DNA from: Crocinitomix sp.
GTDB taxonomy: Bacteria > Bacteroidota > Bacteroidia > Flavobacteriales_D > Crocinitomicaceae
Direction: 5' to 3'
DNA length: 64,000 nucleotides
NCBI GenBank assembly: GCA_013138735.1
Contig: WTCE01000100.1
Span: forward strand, 62,001-126,000
Shown here: positions 55,201 to 63,973 of the stretch, piece after piece
How the letters are laid out: each line of letters opens with the position of its first letter
Position numbering within the stretch: the first letter of the stretch is position 1
Notes under the pieces: generated by a model
What the model was told of the DNA's origin: nothing
The model's input: only the letters and a program-made list of their open reading frames with translations
Database searches by the model: none
Made by a program: the position numbers and the translations under genes

Positions 55201-55322
55201 CGCAAGAAAGGTTAGCGAATTTAAATCAAGAAACAACCTTCGTCCCATTCGAAATTTTAGATCTTAAAGATCCAAAAGGCCAACCCGCCGGTACTAAAGT
55301 TATCATTAGAATTTTGGTTTAA
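52284..55322 (+). CDS. large sensor histidine kinase (Reg_prop propeller, Y_Y_Y, LytS-type kinase)
   Basis: The product is 1012 residues. A signal peptide (GLFSLVFSIIAILGGAAFG) is followed by a periplasmic two-component-regulator propeller with repeated WIGTxxGGxxxY motifs (AWIGTQGGGLCRYDG, LWIGTMNNGVYVYN, NIWIGTSGGGVSVF, LWFGTVDGLYVY) to about 630. A Y_Y_Y domain lies at about 690-750 (YRWKLDGIDSDWTPS, LLPGEYLFNVQT), one membrane helix at about 765-785, then a coiled-coil and a LytS/YehU-type kinase with His817 in LQMNPHFIFNVLNSIHN. The ATPase box is in VENAIVHGLKG and IADNGIGRKKA. No LytTR response regulator is adjacent, so its partner must be elsewhere. Divergent from pbpC. Confidence 0.9.
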   Translation: MRQFTRKIGLFSLVFSIIAILGGAAFGQAYNFDYLSIQKGLPQSQAFCIMFDSDQYAWIGTQGGGLCRYDGENYTYYTKNDSLISNRIYKTKELDGSIWVGQKGGVTQLNLNGEFQTNYRLNSNSVIIRDIIFYKGEYLFASNNGVYQLSNNELEIVTDNPTILGTNIHNFFLTNQDDLWLCTDVGLLSFDDVFGKLSKAKGLSAPHVECAVEFKDEWVIGTYEGGLNFYNKSSIYRKEQFEELDDKIILSLFVSGENELWIGTMNNGVYVYNAKDGVLRNFRTSNGLSGNHIKTIVADYWDNIWIGTSGGGVSVFQNSPFIKYNSASGLNGDYVFSVLNDSRENLWLGTEGMGVMRINDTSKVLFDEESGFYSEKVKSIYEDSKGYVWFGTEGKGVGVYNPYDAKDTIYSFYNSSGLKGNWVKCFTEDPVTSKVYIGTSDGGIYYVKRGSGANPVNSFKRIETEYGEVPNHITALHYINGRLWFANDNGKYGFIQNGQITLFNEANKSFRNIVVHNNTVWIGSKDNGIMRLEMIQDSIQNKEWMNSGTNSGFQSNNIYQLIYHNSQLWIGTEKGLDRLDLDSNMRLASFEHFGYEEGFEGVETNINAGNVDQDGNLWFGTVDGLYVYKGRDPNQSQRKPPVLKLNDFQIVFESIENTNYANAFQDGKITSELILPYDQNHISFQFNAIHYSYAKNIRYRWKLDGIDSDWTPSTTINVATYPNLLPGEYLFNVQTAIDENWEQEPIQIAFSIDQPYWEKFWFKFAYYSLGIILLIVIVLLILARQRRKSKALNEKLKLEKNLLELEQKALRLQMNPHFIFNVLNSIHNLIILNDSDKARYALSKFSKLMRQVLENSREKFISIDDEVETLQNYVQLERLTANANIDLDFEFAEDMDTAEEILPPLMIQPFVENAIVHGLKGVDRKGEIRVSFKWIGDNVLECAIADNGIGRKKANEIKAQQAAYHKSTALQVAQERLANLNQETTFVPFEILDLKDPKGQPAGTKVIIRILV

Positions 55323-55503
55323 ATTGTTCTAAAGAATGATCTTTCCTCAAAATCAGTAGGTTTCTCCATCTCAAAAGACCCGTTTTCCCCATGGATGGGT
55401 AGTTATGTTTTTCTATACGGAAATTAGTACTAACAATTATGAGTAATTGCTGGTCGTCTCCGAAAAACCTGAAGAGAGTAGGAAAAATTTAATACATATT
55501 ATT

Positions 55504-55878
55504 ATGAAAAAGTGCCTTTTATTATTTACACTAATGTTTTGTATGACATTTGGTTATGCACAAACAGATAAGTTGACTGTTCGAAATACTACAAGTCAAC
55601 CAGTAGTTGTTAGAGCATTTGCGGCGAATCCCGGTTGTTCTCCACAAGTGTCATCTTCTTCAGGAGCAATAACTATTGCACCAGGAACGGTCGCTACATT
55701 TGCTTTACCAATCAGTCCAGCTACTGAATGGAGTTCTATCAGAGTTACACCTGCTCCAGGAATGTTGGGAGTTGCGGGTACATTCGTTAGTGGATGTGTT
55801 GTAGGATGTGGATCGAGTACAGTTGGTCCTTTAAGTGCGACATGGCTTTCTTGCACAGAAGTTGGATTAACTTTGTAA
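55504..55878 (+). CDS. small secreted protein, unknown function
   Basis: From the ATG at 55504 the product is 124 residues, with signal peptide MKKCLLLFTLMFCMTFGYAQ. The mature chain of about 104 residues starts TDKLTVRNTTSQPVVVRAF and has four cysteines (in NPGC, VSGC, VGC and LSC), Thr/Ser/Gly-rich strands (IAPGTVATFALPISP) and no sorting domain. Two disulfides are plausible. An upstream in-frame start at 55447 would bury the signal peptide and is rejected. It follows the large sensor kinase by 181 bases on the same strand. I recognise no family. Confidence 0.65.
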   Translation: MKKCLLLFTLMFCMTFGYAQTDKLTVRNTTSQPVVVRAFAANPGCSPQVSSSSGAITIAPGTVATFALPISPATEWSSIRVTPAPGMLGVAGTFVSGCVVGCGSSTVGPLSATWLSCTEVGLTL

Positions 55879-55947
55879 ATAAGAGTGCGCTTGTAGCCTT
55901 AATGGATGTGTGTAATTTTTAAAGCTGCTAAGACACTTTAGGTTTGG

Positions 55948-55984
55948 TTCGAAATGATTTCTTAATATTCGCAATCATTTCGAA
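55948..55984 (+). terminator. hairpin after the small secreted protein gene
   Basis: TTCGAAATGATT pairs perfectly with AATCATTTCGAA (12 bp) around a 13-base loop. The following sequence is only weakly T-rich, so termination is probable but not certain. Confidence 0.5.
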
Positions 55985-56087
55985 TCAGATCTTATTTAGA
56001 TTTCCTTATTCAGCCTAACATCTAAAACAAAGTCATTACGCTGTCAATTGATAAAAAGATATTAGACCGCTTCGCTATTAGATTTAG

Positions 56088-56535
56088 CATTAAAGCATCA
56101 AAACTCCCGTCAAATCGTATTGAAAATTGAAACGCCCACGTCATCTCGCCATTAAAGCATTCAAGCATTAAATCATTGAAAACTCCCGTCAAATCGTATT
56201 GAAAATTGCACATTGAAAATTGAAACGCCCACGTCATATCGCCATTAAAGCATTAAAGCCCCCGTCAAATCGTATTGAACATTGAACATTGATCATTGTA
56301 CATTGAAACGCCCCGGTCATCTCGCCATTAAAGTATTCCAACATTAAATCATTGAAAACTCCCGTCAAATCGTATTGAAAATTGCACATTGAAAATTGAA
56401 ACACCCACGTTAAATCGCCATCAAATCATCAAAAGAATCAAATAATCAGATCATCAACCCCTCGGTCAAACCGCCAAATCGCCATCAAAAATATCAAATA
56501 ATCAGATCATCAACTCCTCCGTCAAACCATCAAAC
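56088..56535. repeat. degenerate tandem repeat tract in the 659-base gap before the helicase gene
   Basis: CCCGTCAAATCGTATTGAA recurs at about 56106, 56185, 56261 and 56361, joined by variable strings of ATTGAAAATTGAAAC, CATTAAAGCATT and CCACGTCATCTCGCC. From about 56400 the text decays to ATCAAATCATCAAA and CCGTCAAACC units. Periods are about 78, 78 and 98 bases. No coding frame is credible. The part from 55985 to 56087 holds nothing I can identify. Confidence 0.8.
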
Positions 56536-56537
56536 CA

Positions 56538-58817
56538 TCAATCTACAACTTCTAACTTGGCAAACTTCAACAACAATTGCTTATTGCCCGCTTTCGGAAA
56601 AAATACGGTGGCCTTTGTGGGAGGTGTTCCTTCCAGTCCTACTACTTTGCCCTTTCCAAACCTTTCGTGAACAACATTGTATCCTACCTTTAAATCTAGT
56701 TCCTGGGCAATAGTTCCTTTGGCCGGTTTTTTAGGTTTAGCTTCGTTTACAGGAGTCAACTTTCTGCGGTTTGAGAATAAGGGTTCTTTGTTGCCCAGTT
56801 TTCGCTCCATATTAACTTGGTTCATTGAACGACCACCACCCATGCTATTCGAGCGCGGTTGATTAATCATCTCTAAATGATCGGGATCAATTTCATCAAT
56901 AAAGCGACTTGGTTCACTTGTAACAATATTACCCCATCTAAAACGGCTAGAGGCGTATGATAAAGTAGCCATTTTTTCAGCTCTTGTCAAAGCCACGTAA
57001 AATAAGCGGCGCTCTTCTTCTAATTCGGATCTTGAGTTTAATGCTAGCTGTGAAGGGAATAGGTTTTCTTCTAAGCCTACAATATATACGTAGGGGAATT
57101 CAAGTCCTTTCGAGGCGTGAATCGTCATTAACGTAATTTTGTCCTTATCTTCTTCTTTGTCTTGATCAGCATCTGTAAGTAAGGCAACGTCAACCATGAA
57201 ATCGCTCAAATAAGCCGTTTCACCTTCGCTAATCGTTTGCGTAAACTCCTTAATTCCTGAAAGCAAGGCCTGAATGTTTTCATGACGAGAAACACCTTCG
57301 GGTGATTTATCGTCATACAAATCTTTTAAAATCCCTGAGCTTTTTGCTATATTCTCGGCTAAGGAATAAGCATCTACTTTTTCGAGTTGAACAGCATAAC
57401 TATTTATGGATGTTACAAAGGCATTAAGCTTTGTCATTGCTCCAGTTGGTATTCCTGCAGGATATTTTTGTGGGTGAGAAATAACTTCCCATAAGCTAAC
57501 ATCATGTTGCGAGGCAGTAATTATGATTTTTTCAATCGTAGTTTTCCCAATCCCTCTTTTCGGATAATTAATTACCCGTTTTAAGGCTTCTTCATCCGAA
57601 TTGTTGGCTGTTAATCTAAAATAGGCCAGCAAATCTTTAATCTCTTTGCGCTGATAGAAGGACTGTCCTCCGTAAATCTTATACGGCAAATTAAGTTTCC
57701 GCAATGATTCCTCAAATGAACGCGATTGTGCATTCGTTCTATAAAGAATAGCAAAGTCAGAATTTGAAGCACCTTCATGATTCTTGGTTTCAAAAATCAT
57801 ATGACTGATCGACTTCCCTTCTTCATTATCCGTTAACGAACGCAATACCTTTATTTTGTTTCCGTCCGAATTGTCGGTCCAAACTGTTTTTTGAATTTGA
57901 TCTTTATTTTTAGCGATAACACTATTCGCCGCGTTTACAATTGTTTTAGTACTTCTATAGTTTTGTTCAAGCTTAAAAACCTTGTGGTCTTTATAATCAT
58001 TTTTAAAATTGAGGATGTTTTCGATATTCGCTCCACGGAAAGAGTATATACTTTGAGCATCATCTCCAACAACACATATATTAGTATAGGCAGCTGCCAA
58101 TTTTTTTACAATTAAATACTGCGAGTAATTCGTATCCTGGTACTCATCCACTAAAACATATTTGAATTTATGCTGGTAGTAATGCAAAACATCCGCATGG
58201 TCTCTTAATAATACATTCGTCTTATATAATAAGTCATCAAAATCCATAGCACCTGCCATAAAACAACGCTTTTCGTAAGCCCGATAAATTTCAAACAAAC
58301 GCGGTTTTCCACTCATTCTGTCTTCCGCAACCACATCCGAATTGGCTTCGTATGCTGCCGCAGATATTAAATTGTTCTTTGCAGAAGATATTCGGCTCAG
58401 TATTAAGTTAGCCTTATAAGTTTTATCATCTAAACGTAATTCCCTTACAATTGCCCTTATTAGGCTGCGCGAATCTTGCGTATCATAAATCGTGAAATTG
58501 GATGGATAGCCCAATTTGTCGGAATGATGACGTAAAATTCGAGCAAATACGGAGTGAAATGTACCCATGGATATATTCTTTGCTTCAGAACCACCAATGA
58601 TCTGCGCAATTCTTTCTTTCATTTCCTTAGCAGCCTTATTCGTAAATGTTAAAGCCAAAATATTGAACGGATCAACCCCGTTCTTTATCATATGCGCAAT
58701 TCGGTAAGTTAAAACTCTTGTTTTGCCCGATCCTGCTCCCGCAATAACCATAGTTGCACCCTCGGTACTCAAAACGGCTGCTTTTTGCTCCGGGTTTAAT
58801 GATTCTAAATAATCCAT
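56538..58817 (-). CDS. UvrD/PcrA/Rep-type ATP-dependent DNA helicase
   Basis: This 759-residue superfamily 1A helicase has LNPEQKAAVLSTEGATMVIAGAGSGKTRVLTYRIA (Q motif and Walker A), LTFTNKAAKEMKERI, DFDDLLYKT, LVDEYQDTNYSQY, VVGDDAQSIYSFRGANIENIL, LEQNYRSTKTIV, ILYRTNAQSR, LMTIHASKGLEFPYVYIVGLEE and LFYVALTRAEKMATLSYA. A C-terminal module GYNVVHERFGKGKVVGLEG is common in PcrA/UvrD of this phylum. It unwinds DNA in repair and replication restart. PcrA versus UvrD cannot be told by eye. It is a single gene; the repeat tract lies just after its stop. Confidence 0.95.
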   Translation of the reverse strand: MDYLESLNPEQKAAVLSTEGATMVIAGAGSGKTRVLTYRIAHMIKNGVDPFNILALTFTNKAAKEMKERIAQIIGGSEAKNISMGTFHSVFARILRHHSDKLGYPSNFTIYDTQDSRSLIRAIVRELRLDDKTYKANLILSRISSAKNNLISAAAYEANSDVVAEDRMSGKPRLFEIYRAYEKRCFMAGAMDFDDLLYKTNVLLRDHADVLHYYQHKFKYVLVDEYQDTNYSQYLIVKKLAAAYTNICVVGDDAQSIYSFRGANIENILNFKNDYKDHKVFKLEQNYRSTKTIVNAANSVIAKNKDQIQKTVWTDNSDGNKIKVLRSLTDNEEGKSISHMIFETKNHEGASNSDFAILYRTNAQSRSFEESLRKLNLPYKIYGGQSFYQRKEIKDLLAYFRLTANNSDEEALKRVINYPKRGIGKTTIEKIIITASQHDVSLWEVISHPQKYPAGIPTGAMTKLNAFVTSINSYAVQLEKVDAYSLAENIAKSSGILKDLYDDKSPEGVSRHENIQALLSGIKEFTQTISEGETAYLSDFMVDVALLTDADQDKEEDKDKITLMTIHASKGLEFPYVYIVGLEENLFPSQLALNSRSELEEERRLFYVALTRAEKMATLSYASSRFRWGNIVTSEPSRFIDEIDPDHLEMINQPRSNSMGGGRSMNQVNMERKLGNKEPLFSNRRKLTPVNEAKPKKPAKGTIAQELDLKVGYNVVHERFGKGKVVGLEGTPPTKATVFFPKAGNKQLLLKFAKLEVVD

Positions 58818-58982
58818 AGAACAAAAATAGAGATTATATAAGCACGGTTTAAACTCTGAAAAGGATATTTTTCCGAAATTAAAAAAAGGCTGAAAATCAA
58901 CGAGTTAAATACGGGGTGAAATTGGGTCGAATAGATTTTCAACATCATTTTGTGAAAAATGTCAAAAATACTTTAACAAAAG

Positions 58983-59012
58983 TTGTTTAATAAAAAAAAC
59001 TTAATACCTTTG
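58983..59012 (+). promoter_or_regulatory. promoter of the str/S10 ribosomal operon
   Basis: TTG at 58983-58985 and TACCTTTG at 59005-59012 are 19 bases apart, a good TTG/TAnnTTTG promoter. It leaves a leader of about 65 bases before rpsL. Confidence 0.8.
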
Positions 59013-59083
59013 CACTCCGAATTTTGACGAATTTGGGCGCATTATATTGTGAAATAAATAGATAAAAACAACAACAAGGTACT

Positions 59084-59458
59084 ATGCCAACTATACAACA
59101 ATTAATTAGAAAAGGTAGAGTAGCTCAGGTAAAGACAAGCAAGTCAGCAGCACTTGATTCTTGCCCGCAGCGAAGAGGAGTTTGTGTAAGAGTTTACACA
59201 ACTACGCCTAAGAAACCAAACTCAGCTATGAGAAAAGTAGCAAGAGTAAGACTTACCAACGGTAAAGAGGTGAATGCCTATATCGGAGGAGAAGGCCATA
59301 ACTTACAAGAACACTCGATTGTGTTAGTAAGAGGTGGAAGAGTCAAAGATTTACCAGGAGTTCGTTACCACATTGTACGTGGAGCTTTAGATACTGCTGG
59401 TGTTGAAGGAAGACTACAAAGAAGATCAAAATACGGTGCTAAACGTCCTAAGAAATAA
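59084..59458 (+). CDS. rpsL: 30S ribosomal protein S12
   Basis: The 124-residue length is typical. Hallmarks: [34 protein letters not shown] (the Lys-Pro-Asn-Ser segment around the streptomycin site is normal), [20 protein letters not shown] and [17 protein letters not shown]12 sits in the decoding centre. First gene of the operon, 7 bases before rpsG. Confidence 0.99.
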   Translation: MPTIQQLIRKGRVAQVKTSKSAALDSCPQRRGVCVRVYTTTPKKPNSAMRKVARVRLTNGKEVNAYIGGEGHNLQEHSIVLVRGGRVKDLPGVRYHIVRGALDTAGVEGRLQRRSKYGAKRPKK

Positions 59459-59465
59459 GTGAATC

Positions 59466-59939
59466 ATGAGAAGAAGACAAGCAAAAAAACACGTTATACT
59501 ACCTGATCCTAAGTTTAAGGACATTTTAGTAACTAAGTTCGTTAATAACCTAATGATTCACGGGAAGAAATCAGTTTCTTTCAAGATTTTTTATGATGCT
59601 ATGGATATCATAGCTGAAAAAAATGAAGAAGAAAACCCCGTTGACGTTTGGAAAAAAGCATTAACAAATATCACTCCTAATGTAGAAGTGAGATCAAGAA
59701 GAGTTGGTGGAGCTACGTTCCAAATCCCAACTCCTGTTCGTGATAACAGAAAACAATCTTTGGCTATGAAATGGTTAATTGGTTTTTCAAGAAAGAGAAA
59801 CGAAAAGACTATGGCTCAAAAGTTAGCTTTTGAAGTTATGGCAGCCGCTAAAGAAGAAGGTGCAGCTTACAAGAAAAAGGAAGATATGCACAGAATGGCA
59901 GAGGCAAATAAAGCATTCTCACATTTTAACAGGTTTTAA
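59466..59939 (+). CDS. rpsG: 30S ribosomal protein S7
   Basis: The 157-residue protein starts [17 protein letters not shown] and contains [43 protein letters not shown] and [23 protein letters not shown]. It organises the 16S 3' domain and contacts E-site tRNA. The frame ends 2 bases before fusA, so translation is likely coupled. Confidence 0.99.
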   Translation: MRRRQAKKHVILPDPKFKDILVTKFVNNLMIHGKKSVSFKIFYDAMDIIAEKNEEENPVDVWKKALTNITPNVEVRSRRVGGATFQIPTPVRDNRKQSLAMKWLIGFSRKRNEKTMAQKLAFEVMAAAKEEGAAYKKKEDMHRMAEANKAFSHFNRF

Positions 59940-59941
59940 TC

Positions 59942-62080
59942 ATGGCTAAGAAGAGAGATTTAGCATACACTAGAAATATTGGGATTATGGCCCATGTTGA
60001 TGCTGGTAAAACAACAACGACTGAGCGTATCCTTTACTATACAGGAGTAAGTCATAAAATTGGTGAAGTACATGATGGTGCTGCAACAATGGATTGGATG
60101 GAACAAGAGCAAGAAAGAGGTATTACAATTACTTCTGCTGCTACAACCTGTTTCTGGCAGTACCCAACTATTCAAGGTGAACCGGTTGATGCTACTAGAG
60201 ATTATAGAATTAATATTATTGACACACCTGGTCACGTTGATTTTACTGTAGAGGTAGAACGTTCATTGCGTGTATTGGATGGAGCTGTTGCATTAATTTG
60301 TGCTGCTTCAGGTGTTGAGCCTCAGTCTGAAACTGTTTGGAGACAAGCGGATAAGTATGGTGTTCCAAGAATTTGTTTTGTAAACAAAATGGACCGTGCT
60401 GGAGCTGACTTTATGAAGTGTGTTACTGAAGTGCGCGAGCGTTTAGGTGGTAACCCTTTACCATTGCAGATTCCTATCGGAGCTGAAGATGAATTCAAAG
60501 GAGTAGTTGATTTGATCACTATGAAAGGAATTATCTGGGATGAGGAAAACATGGGGAGTACTTATAAAGAAGTAGAAATCCCTGAAGACCTTTTGGAAGA
60601 AGCACAAGAGTGGAGAGATAAATTAATTGAAGCAGTAGCTGAATCTGATGAAGCTTTAATGGAGAAATTCTTTGAAGATTCTGATTCAATTACAAAAGAA
60701 GAAATGTTTGCTGCGATTCGTAAATCGACAATAAGCATGGCTATTCAACCAATCATGTGTGGTTCTGCCTTTAAAAATAAAGGTGTTCAAACTATGTTGG
60801 ATGCAGTTATGGCATTCTTACCTTCTCCTTATGATAAAGGAGCTGTTACAGGAATTGATCCTAAAACTGACAAGGAAACTTCAAGAGAACCAAGTATTGA
60901 TGAGCCTACGGCTGCATTAGCATTTAAAATTGCTACGGATCCATTTGTTGGAAGACTTTGTTTCTTCAGAATGTATTCTGGTAAAATTGATTCTGGATCA
61001 TATATTCACAATACAAGAACTGACAAGAAGGAACGTATTTCACGTATCTTCCAAATGCACTCTAACAAACAGCAAGCAATCGATATGATTGAAGCTGGTG
61101 ATATTGGAGCTGGTGTTGGATTTAAAGATATCCGTACAGGTGATACATTATGTGATCCTGCACATCAAATTGTTTTGGAATCTATGGATTTCCCAGATCC
61201 AGTTATTGGTATTGCTATTGAGCCTAAGACTCAAGCAGATGTTGATAAATTAGGGATGGGATTAAATAAGTTATCTGAAGAAGATCCTACATTTAAAATT
61301 ACAACAAACGAAGATTCTGGTCAAACTGTAATCTCAGGAATGGGAGAGCTTCACCTAGAGGTGTTAGTTGATCGTTTGAAAAGAGAATTCGGTGTTGAGG
61401 TTAATGAAGGTGCTCCTCAAGTAGCTTACAAAGAGAAAATTAATGCAACTGTTGATCACAGAGAAGTTTATAAGAAACAATCAGGTGGTCGTGGTAAATT
61501 TGCTGACATTAGCATTATCATTTCTCCACAAGACGACGCTGAGAAAGATGGTCTTGAATTCATAAACAAAATTAAAGGTGGTAACATTCCTAGAGAATTT
61601 ATCCCTTCAATTGAAAAAGGATTCAAAGATTCAATGAAAAACGGTGTTTTAGCTGGATTCCCGATTGATACGCTTAAAGTTGAATTATTAGATGGTTCAT
61701 ACCATGATGTAGATTCAGATGCATTGTCTTTCGAGATTTGTGCGAAGATGGCTTATAGAAATGGATTGAAAAATGCATCTCCTGAGTTATTAGAGCCAAT
61801 CATGAAAATTGAGGTGGTAACACCTGAAGCGAACATGGGTGATATTGTTGGAGATTTAAATAAGCGTAGAGGTCAGATCAACGGAATGGACGATCGATCA
61901 GGAGCGAAAATCATCAAAGCTGATGTTCCACTTTCAGAAATGTTTGGATATGTAACTACATTGAGAACTTTGTCTTCAGGTAGAGCAACATCAACAATGG
62001 AGTTTTCGCATTACGCAACGACTCCAAAGAATATTGCTGAAGGAGTAATTAAGAAAGTTAAAGGTAAAGTTGAAGCATAA
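59942..62080 (+). CDS. fusA: elongation factor G
   Basis: EF-G drives tRNA-mRNA translocation by GTP hydrolysis. The 712-residue product has the G1 loop [24 protein letters not shown], the switch region [18 protein letters not shown]3 [22 protein letters not shown] and G4 [10 protein letters not shown]. Domain IV-V motifs include [10 protein letters not shown] and [21 protein letters not shown]. The length fits the main translocase. It is followed directly by rpsJ; no tuf intervenes. Confidence 0.99.
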   Translation: MAKKRDLAYTRNIGIMAHVDAGKTTTTERILYYTGVSHKIGEVHDGAATMDWMEQEQERGITITSAATTCFWQYPTIQGEPVDATRDYRINIIDTPGHVDFTVEVERSLRVLDGAVALICAASGVEPQSETVWRQADKYGVPRICFVNKMDRAGADFMKCVTEVRERLGGNPLPLQIPIGAEDEFKGVVDLITMKGIIWDEENMGSTYKEVEIPEDLLEEAQEWRDKLIEAVAESDEALMEKFFEDSDSITKEEMFAAIRKSTISMAIQPIMCGSAFKNKGVQTMLDAVMAFLPSPYDKGAVTGIDPKTDKETSREPSIDEPTAALAFKIATDPFVGRLCFFRMYSGKIDSGSYIHNTRTDKKERISRIFQMHSNKQQAIDMIEAGDIGAGVGFKDIRTGDTLCDPAHQIVLESMDFPDPVIGIAIEPKTQADVDKLGMGLNKLSEEDPTFKITTNEDSGQTVISGMGELHLEVLVDRLKREFGVEVNEGAPQVAYKEKINATVDHREVYKKQSGGRGKFADISIIISPQDDAEKDGLEFINKIKGGNIPREFIPSIEKGFKDSMKNGVLAGFPIDTLKVELLDGSYHDVDSDALSFEICAKMAYRNGLKNASPELLEPIMKIEVVTPEANMGDIVGDLNKRRGQINGMDDRSGAKIIKADVPLSEMFGYVTTLRTLSSGRATSTMEFSHYATTPKNIAEGVIKKVKGKVEA

Positions 62081-62095
62081 TAAAGAGCCAGAAAA

Positions 62096-62401
62096 ATGAG
62101 CCAAAAAATTAGAATAAAATTAAAATCTTACGATCACAACTTAGTTGACAAGTCAGCTGAAAAGATTGTAAAGGCGGTTAAAGCAACTGGCGCTGTAGTA
62201 AGCGGACCAATTCCTTTACCGACACATAAAAGAATTTACACGGTGTTAAAATCACCACACGTAAATAAAAAGGCAAGAGAACAATTTCAATTGTCAGCTT
62301 ATAAAAGATTGATCGACATTTATAGTTCATCATCTAAAACAGTTGACGCTTTGATGAAATTAGAATTGCCAAGTGGAGTTAACGTTGAAATTAAAGTTTA
62401 A
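62096..62401 (+). CDS. rpsJ: 30S ribosomal protein S10
   Basis: The 101-residue protein begins [20 protein letters not shown] and has [30 protein letters not shown] and [16 protein letters not shown]. It is a standard S10/NusE and part of the antitermination complex. It begins 16 bases after fusA and opens the S10 gene order. Confidence 0.99.
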   Translation: MSQKIRIKLKSYDHNLVDKSAEKIVKAVKATGAVVSGPIPLPTHKRIYTVLKSPHVNKKAREQFQLSAYKRLIDIYSSSSKTVDALMKLELPSGVNVEIKV

Positions 62402-62418
62402 CAAGTAATAAATTAAGT

Positions 62419-63033
62419 ATGCCAGGGATTATTGGAAAGAAAATCGGAATGACTAGCATCTACAGTGCCGAGGGCAAGGCAACGCCATGCACAGTGTTAG
62501 AAGCTGGTCCTTGTGTTGTAACGCAAGTGAAAACCGAAAAAAAAGACGGCTATAATGCTGTTCAACTAGCGTTTGGAGAAAAACGTGAGAAGAATACATC
62601 AGCCGGTCTTCAAGGACATTTCAAAAAAGCTAAAACTACGCCAAAGTCAAAATTGGCTGAGTTTGATGGTTTTGAAGATTTGAACTTAGGAGATGTTGTC
62701 GGTGTTGACATTTTTGAAGAAAACACTTTTGTTGATGTAGTTGGTACATCAAAAGGTAAAGGTTTTCAAGGGGTTGTAAAACGACACGGGTTCGCCGGTG
62801 TTGGACAAGCAACTCACGGTCAACATAACAGATTAAGAGCGCCAGGATCAATTGGTGCAGCTTCTTATCCTGCGAGAGTATTCAAAGGAATGAGAATGGC
62901 AGGTCAAATGGGTAACGTTCGCGTAACTCAGCCAAACTTGCAAATATTAAAAGTATTAACTGATAAGAATTTGATTATAGTAAAAGGATCCGTTCCTGGT
63001 GCTAAAGGTTCTTACGTATTAATTGAGAAATAA
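62419..63033 (+). CDS. rplC: 50S ribosomal protein L3
   Basis: The 204-residue protein begins [20 protein letters not shown] and has the L3 signature [23 protein letters not shown], with [30 protein letters not shown] after it. It is an early-assembly large-subunit protein near the peptidyl-transferase centre. It lies 18 bases after rpsJ and its stop is one base before the rplD ATG. Confidence 0.98.
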   Translation: MPGIIGKKIGMTSIYSAEGKATPCTVLEAGPCVVTQVKTEKKDGYNAVQLAFGEKREKNTSAGLQGHFKKAKTTPKSKLAEFDGFEDLNLGDVVGVDIFEENTFVDVVGTSKGKGFQGVVKRHGFAGVGQATHGQHNRLRAPGSIGAASYPARVFKGMRMAGQMGNVRVTQPNLQILKVLTDKNLIIVKGSVPGAKGSYVLIEK

Positions 63034-63034
63034 G

Positions 63035-63661
63035 ATGGATATTAAAGTTGTAGACACAAAAGGTAAGGAAACTGCCGCAAAGGTTACGCTTGCAGATTCT
63101 ATCTATGGTATCGAGCCAAATGATCATGCAATTTACTTGGACGTAAAGCACTATTTAGCTGCACAAAGACAAGGAACGCACAAATCAAAAGAAAGAGCTG
63201 ATATCGCAGGATCAACGCGTAAGATCAAAAAGCAAAAAGGAACAGGTACTGCACGTGCAGGAAGCATTAAATCACCAGTTTTTAGAGGTGGTGGTCGTGT
63301 ATTCGGACCGAGACCAAGAAGTTACGATTTCAAATTAAATGTGAAATTGAAGCGCTTGGCTAGAAAGTCTGCCTTGACTTATAAAGCACAAGAAAACAAC
63401 ATTATCGTTGTAAACAACATGGACCTTGGTGATGTGAAAACTAAAAATTTCATGAACATCATGGCTGACATGAACATTGCATATGAGAAAGTATTGTTTG
63501 TATTGCCGGAAGACAATAAAAACGCATACCTATCAGCTCGTAATATTCAAGGTGCAAATGTTGTTACAGCAGATAGCCTTAACACATACGAAATATTGAA
63601 TGCCAATAAAGTAGTGATTGTTGAAGGTGCTGTTGCAAAAATTGAAACCATACTAAATTAA
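63035..63661 (+). CDS. rplD: 50S ribosomal protein L4
   Basis: From the ATG at 63035 the product is 208 residues. An in-frame start at 63023 would overlap rplC and is not needed. It starts MDIKVVDTKGKETAAKV and contains AAQRQGTHKSKERADIAGSTRKIKKQKGTGTARAGSIKSP, the internal loop that reaches the exit tunnel, then GGGRVFGPRPRSYDFKLNVK. In some bacteria L4 also represses the S10 operon; nothing here shows whether it does so in this organism. Confidence 0.97.
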   Translation: MDIKVVDTKGKETAAKVTLADSIYGIEPNDHAIYLDVKHYLAAQRQGTHKSKERADIAGSTRKIKKQKGTGTARAGSIKSPVFRGGGRVFGPRPRSYDFKLNVKLKRLARKSALTYKAQENNIIVVNNMDLGDVKTKNFMNIMADMNIAYEKVLFVLPEDNKNAYLSARNIQGANVVTADSLNTYEILNANKVVIVEGAVAKIETILN

Positions 63662-63672
63662 TAGCAGAAGAG

Positions 63673-63969
63673 ATGAACAGTATGATAAAAAAGCCTTTGC
63701 TAACAGAGAAAGCAACGTTGGATAGTGAACTAAACAACAGATATACTTTCGTAGTTGACAGAAGAGCAAACAAATTGGAAATTAAAGACGCTATTGAGAA
63801 AATTTATGGTGTCACAGTAGAAAACGTTCGTACCATGACTTATGGTGGAGGTAAACCTAAGAGAAAATATACTTCAAGAGGTGTTGCTGAACAAACTAAA
63901 CCGATCTGGAAAAAGGCGGTAGTTTCAGTAGCAGCAGGAGAGAATATTGACTTGTACAAAGACATTTAA
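63673..63969 (+). CDS. rplW: 50S ribosomal protein L23
   Basis: The 98-residue protein has IKKPLLTEKATLDSELNNRYTFVVDRRANKLEIKDAIEKIYGVTVENVRTM and a basic GGGKPKRKYTSRGV loop, the L23 pattern. Starts at 63673 or 63682 are both possible; the upstream one gives the more usual length. L23 sits at the exit tunnel and docks the trigger factor. It is 4 bases before rplB. Confidence 0.96.
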   Translation: MNSMIKKPLLTEKATLDSELNNRYTFVVDRRANKLEIKDAIEKIYGVTVENVRTMTYGGGKPKRKYTSRGVAEQTKPIWKKAVVSVAAGENIDLYKDI

Positions 63970-63973
63970 GAAA

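Noticed and set aside
56022-56237. 71-residue minus-strand frame in the repeat tract
   Set aside because: It contains a repeated peptide (MTWAFQFSM-like) produced by the DNA repeats, with no coding signs.
56088-56535. Possible CRISPR array
   Set aside because: Repeat units vary in sequence and spacing, spacers are not unique, and no cas gene is near.
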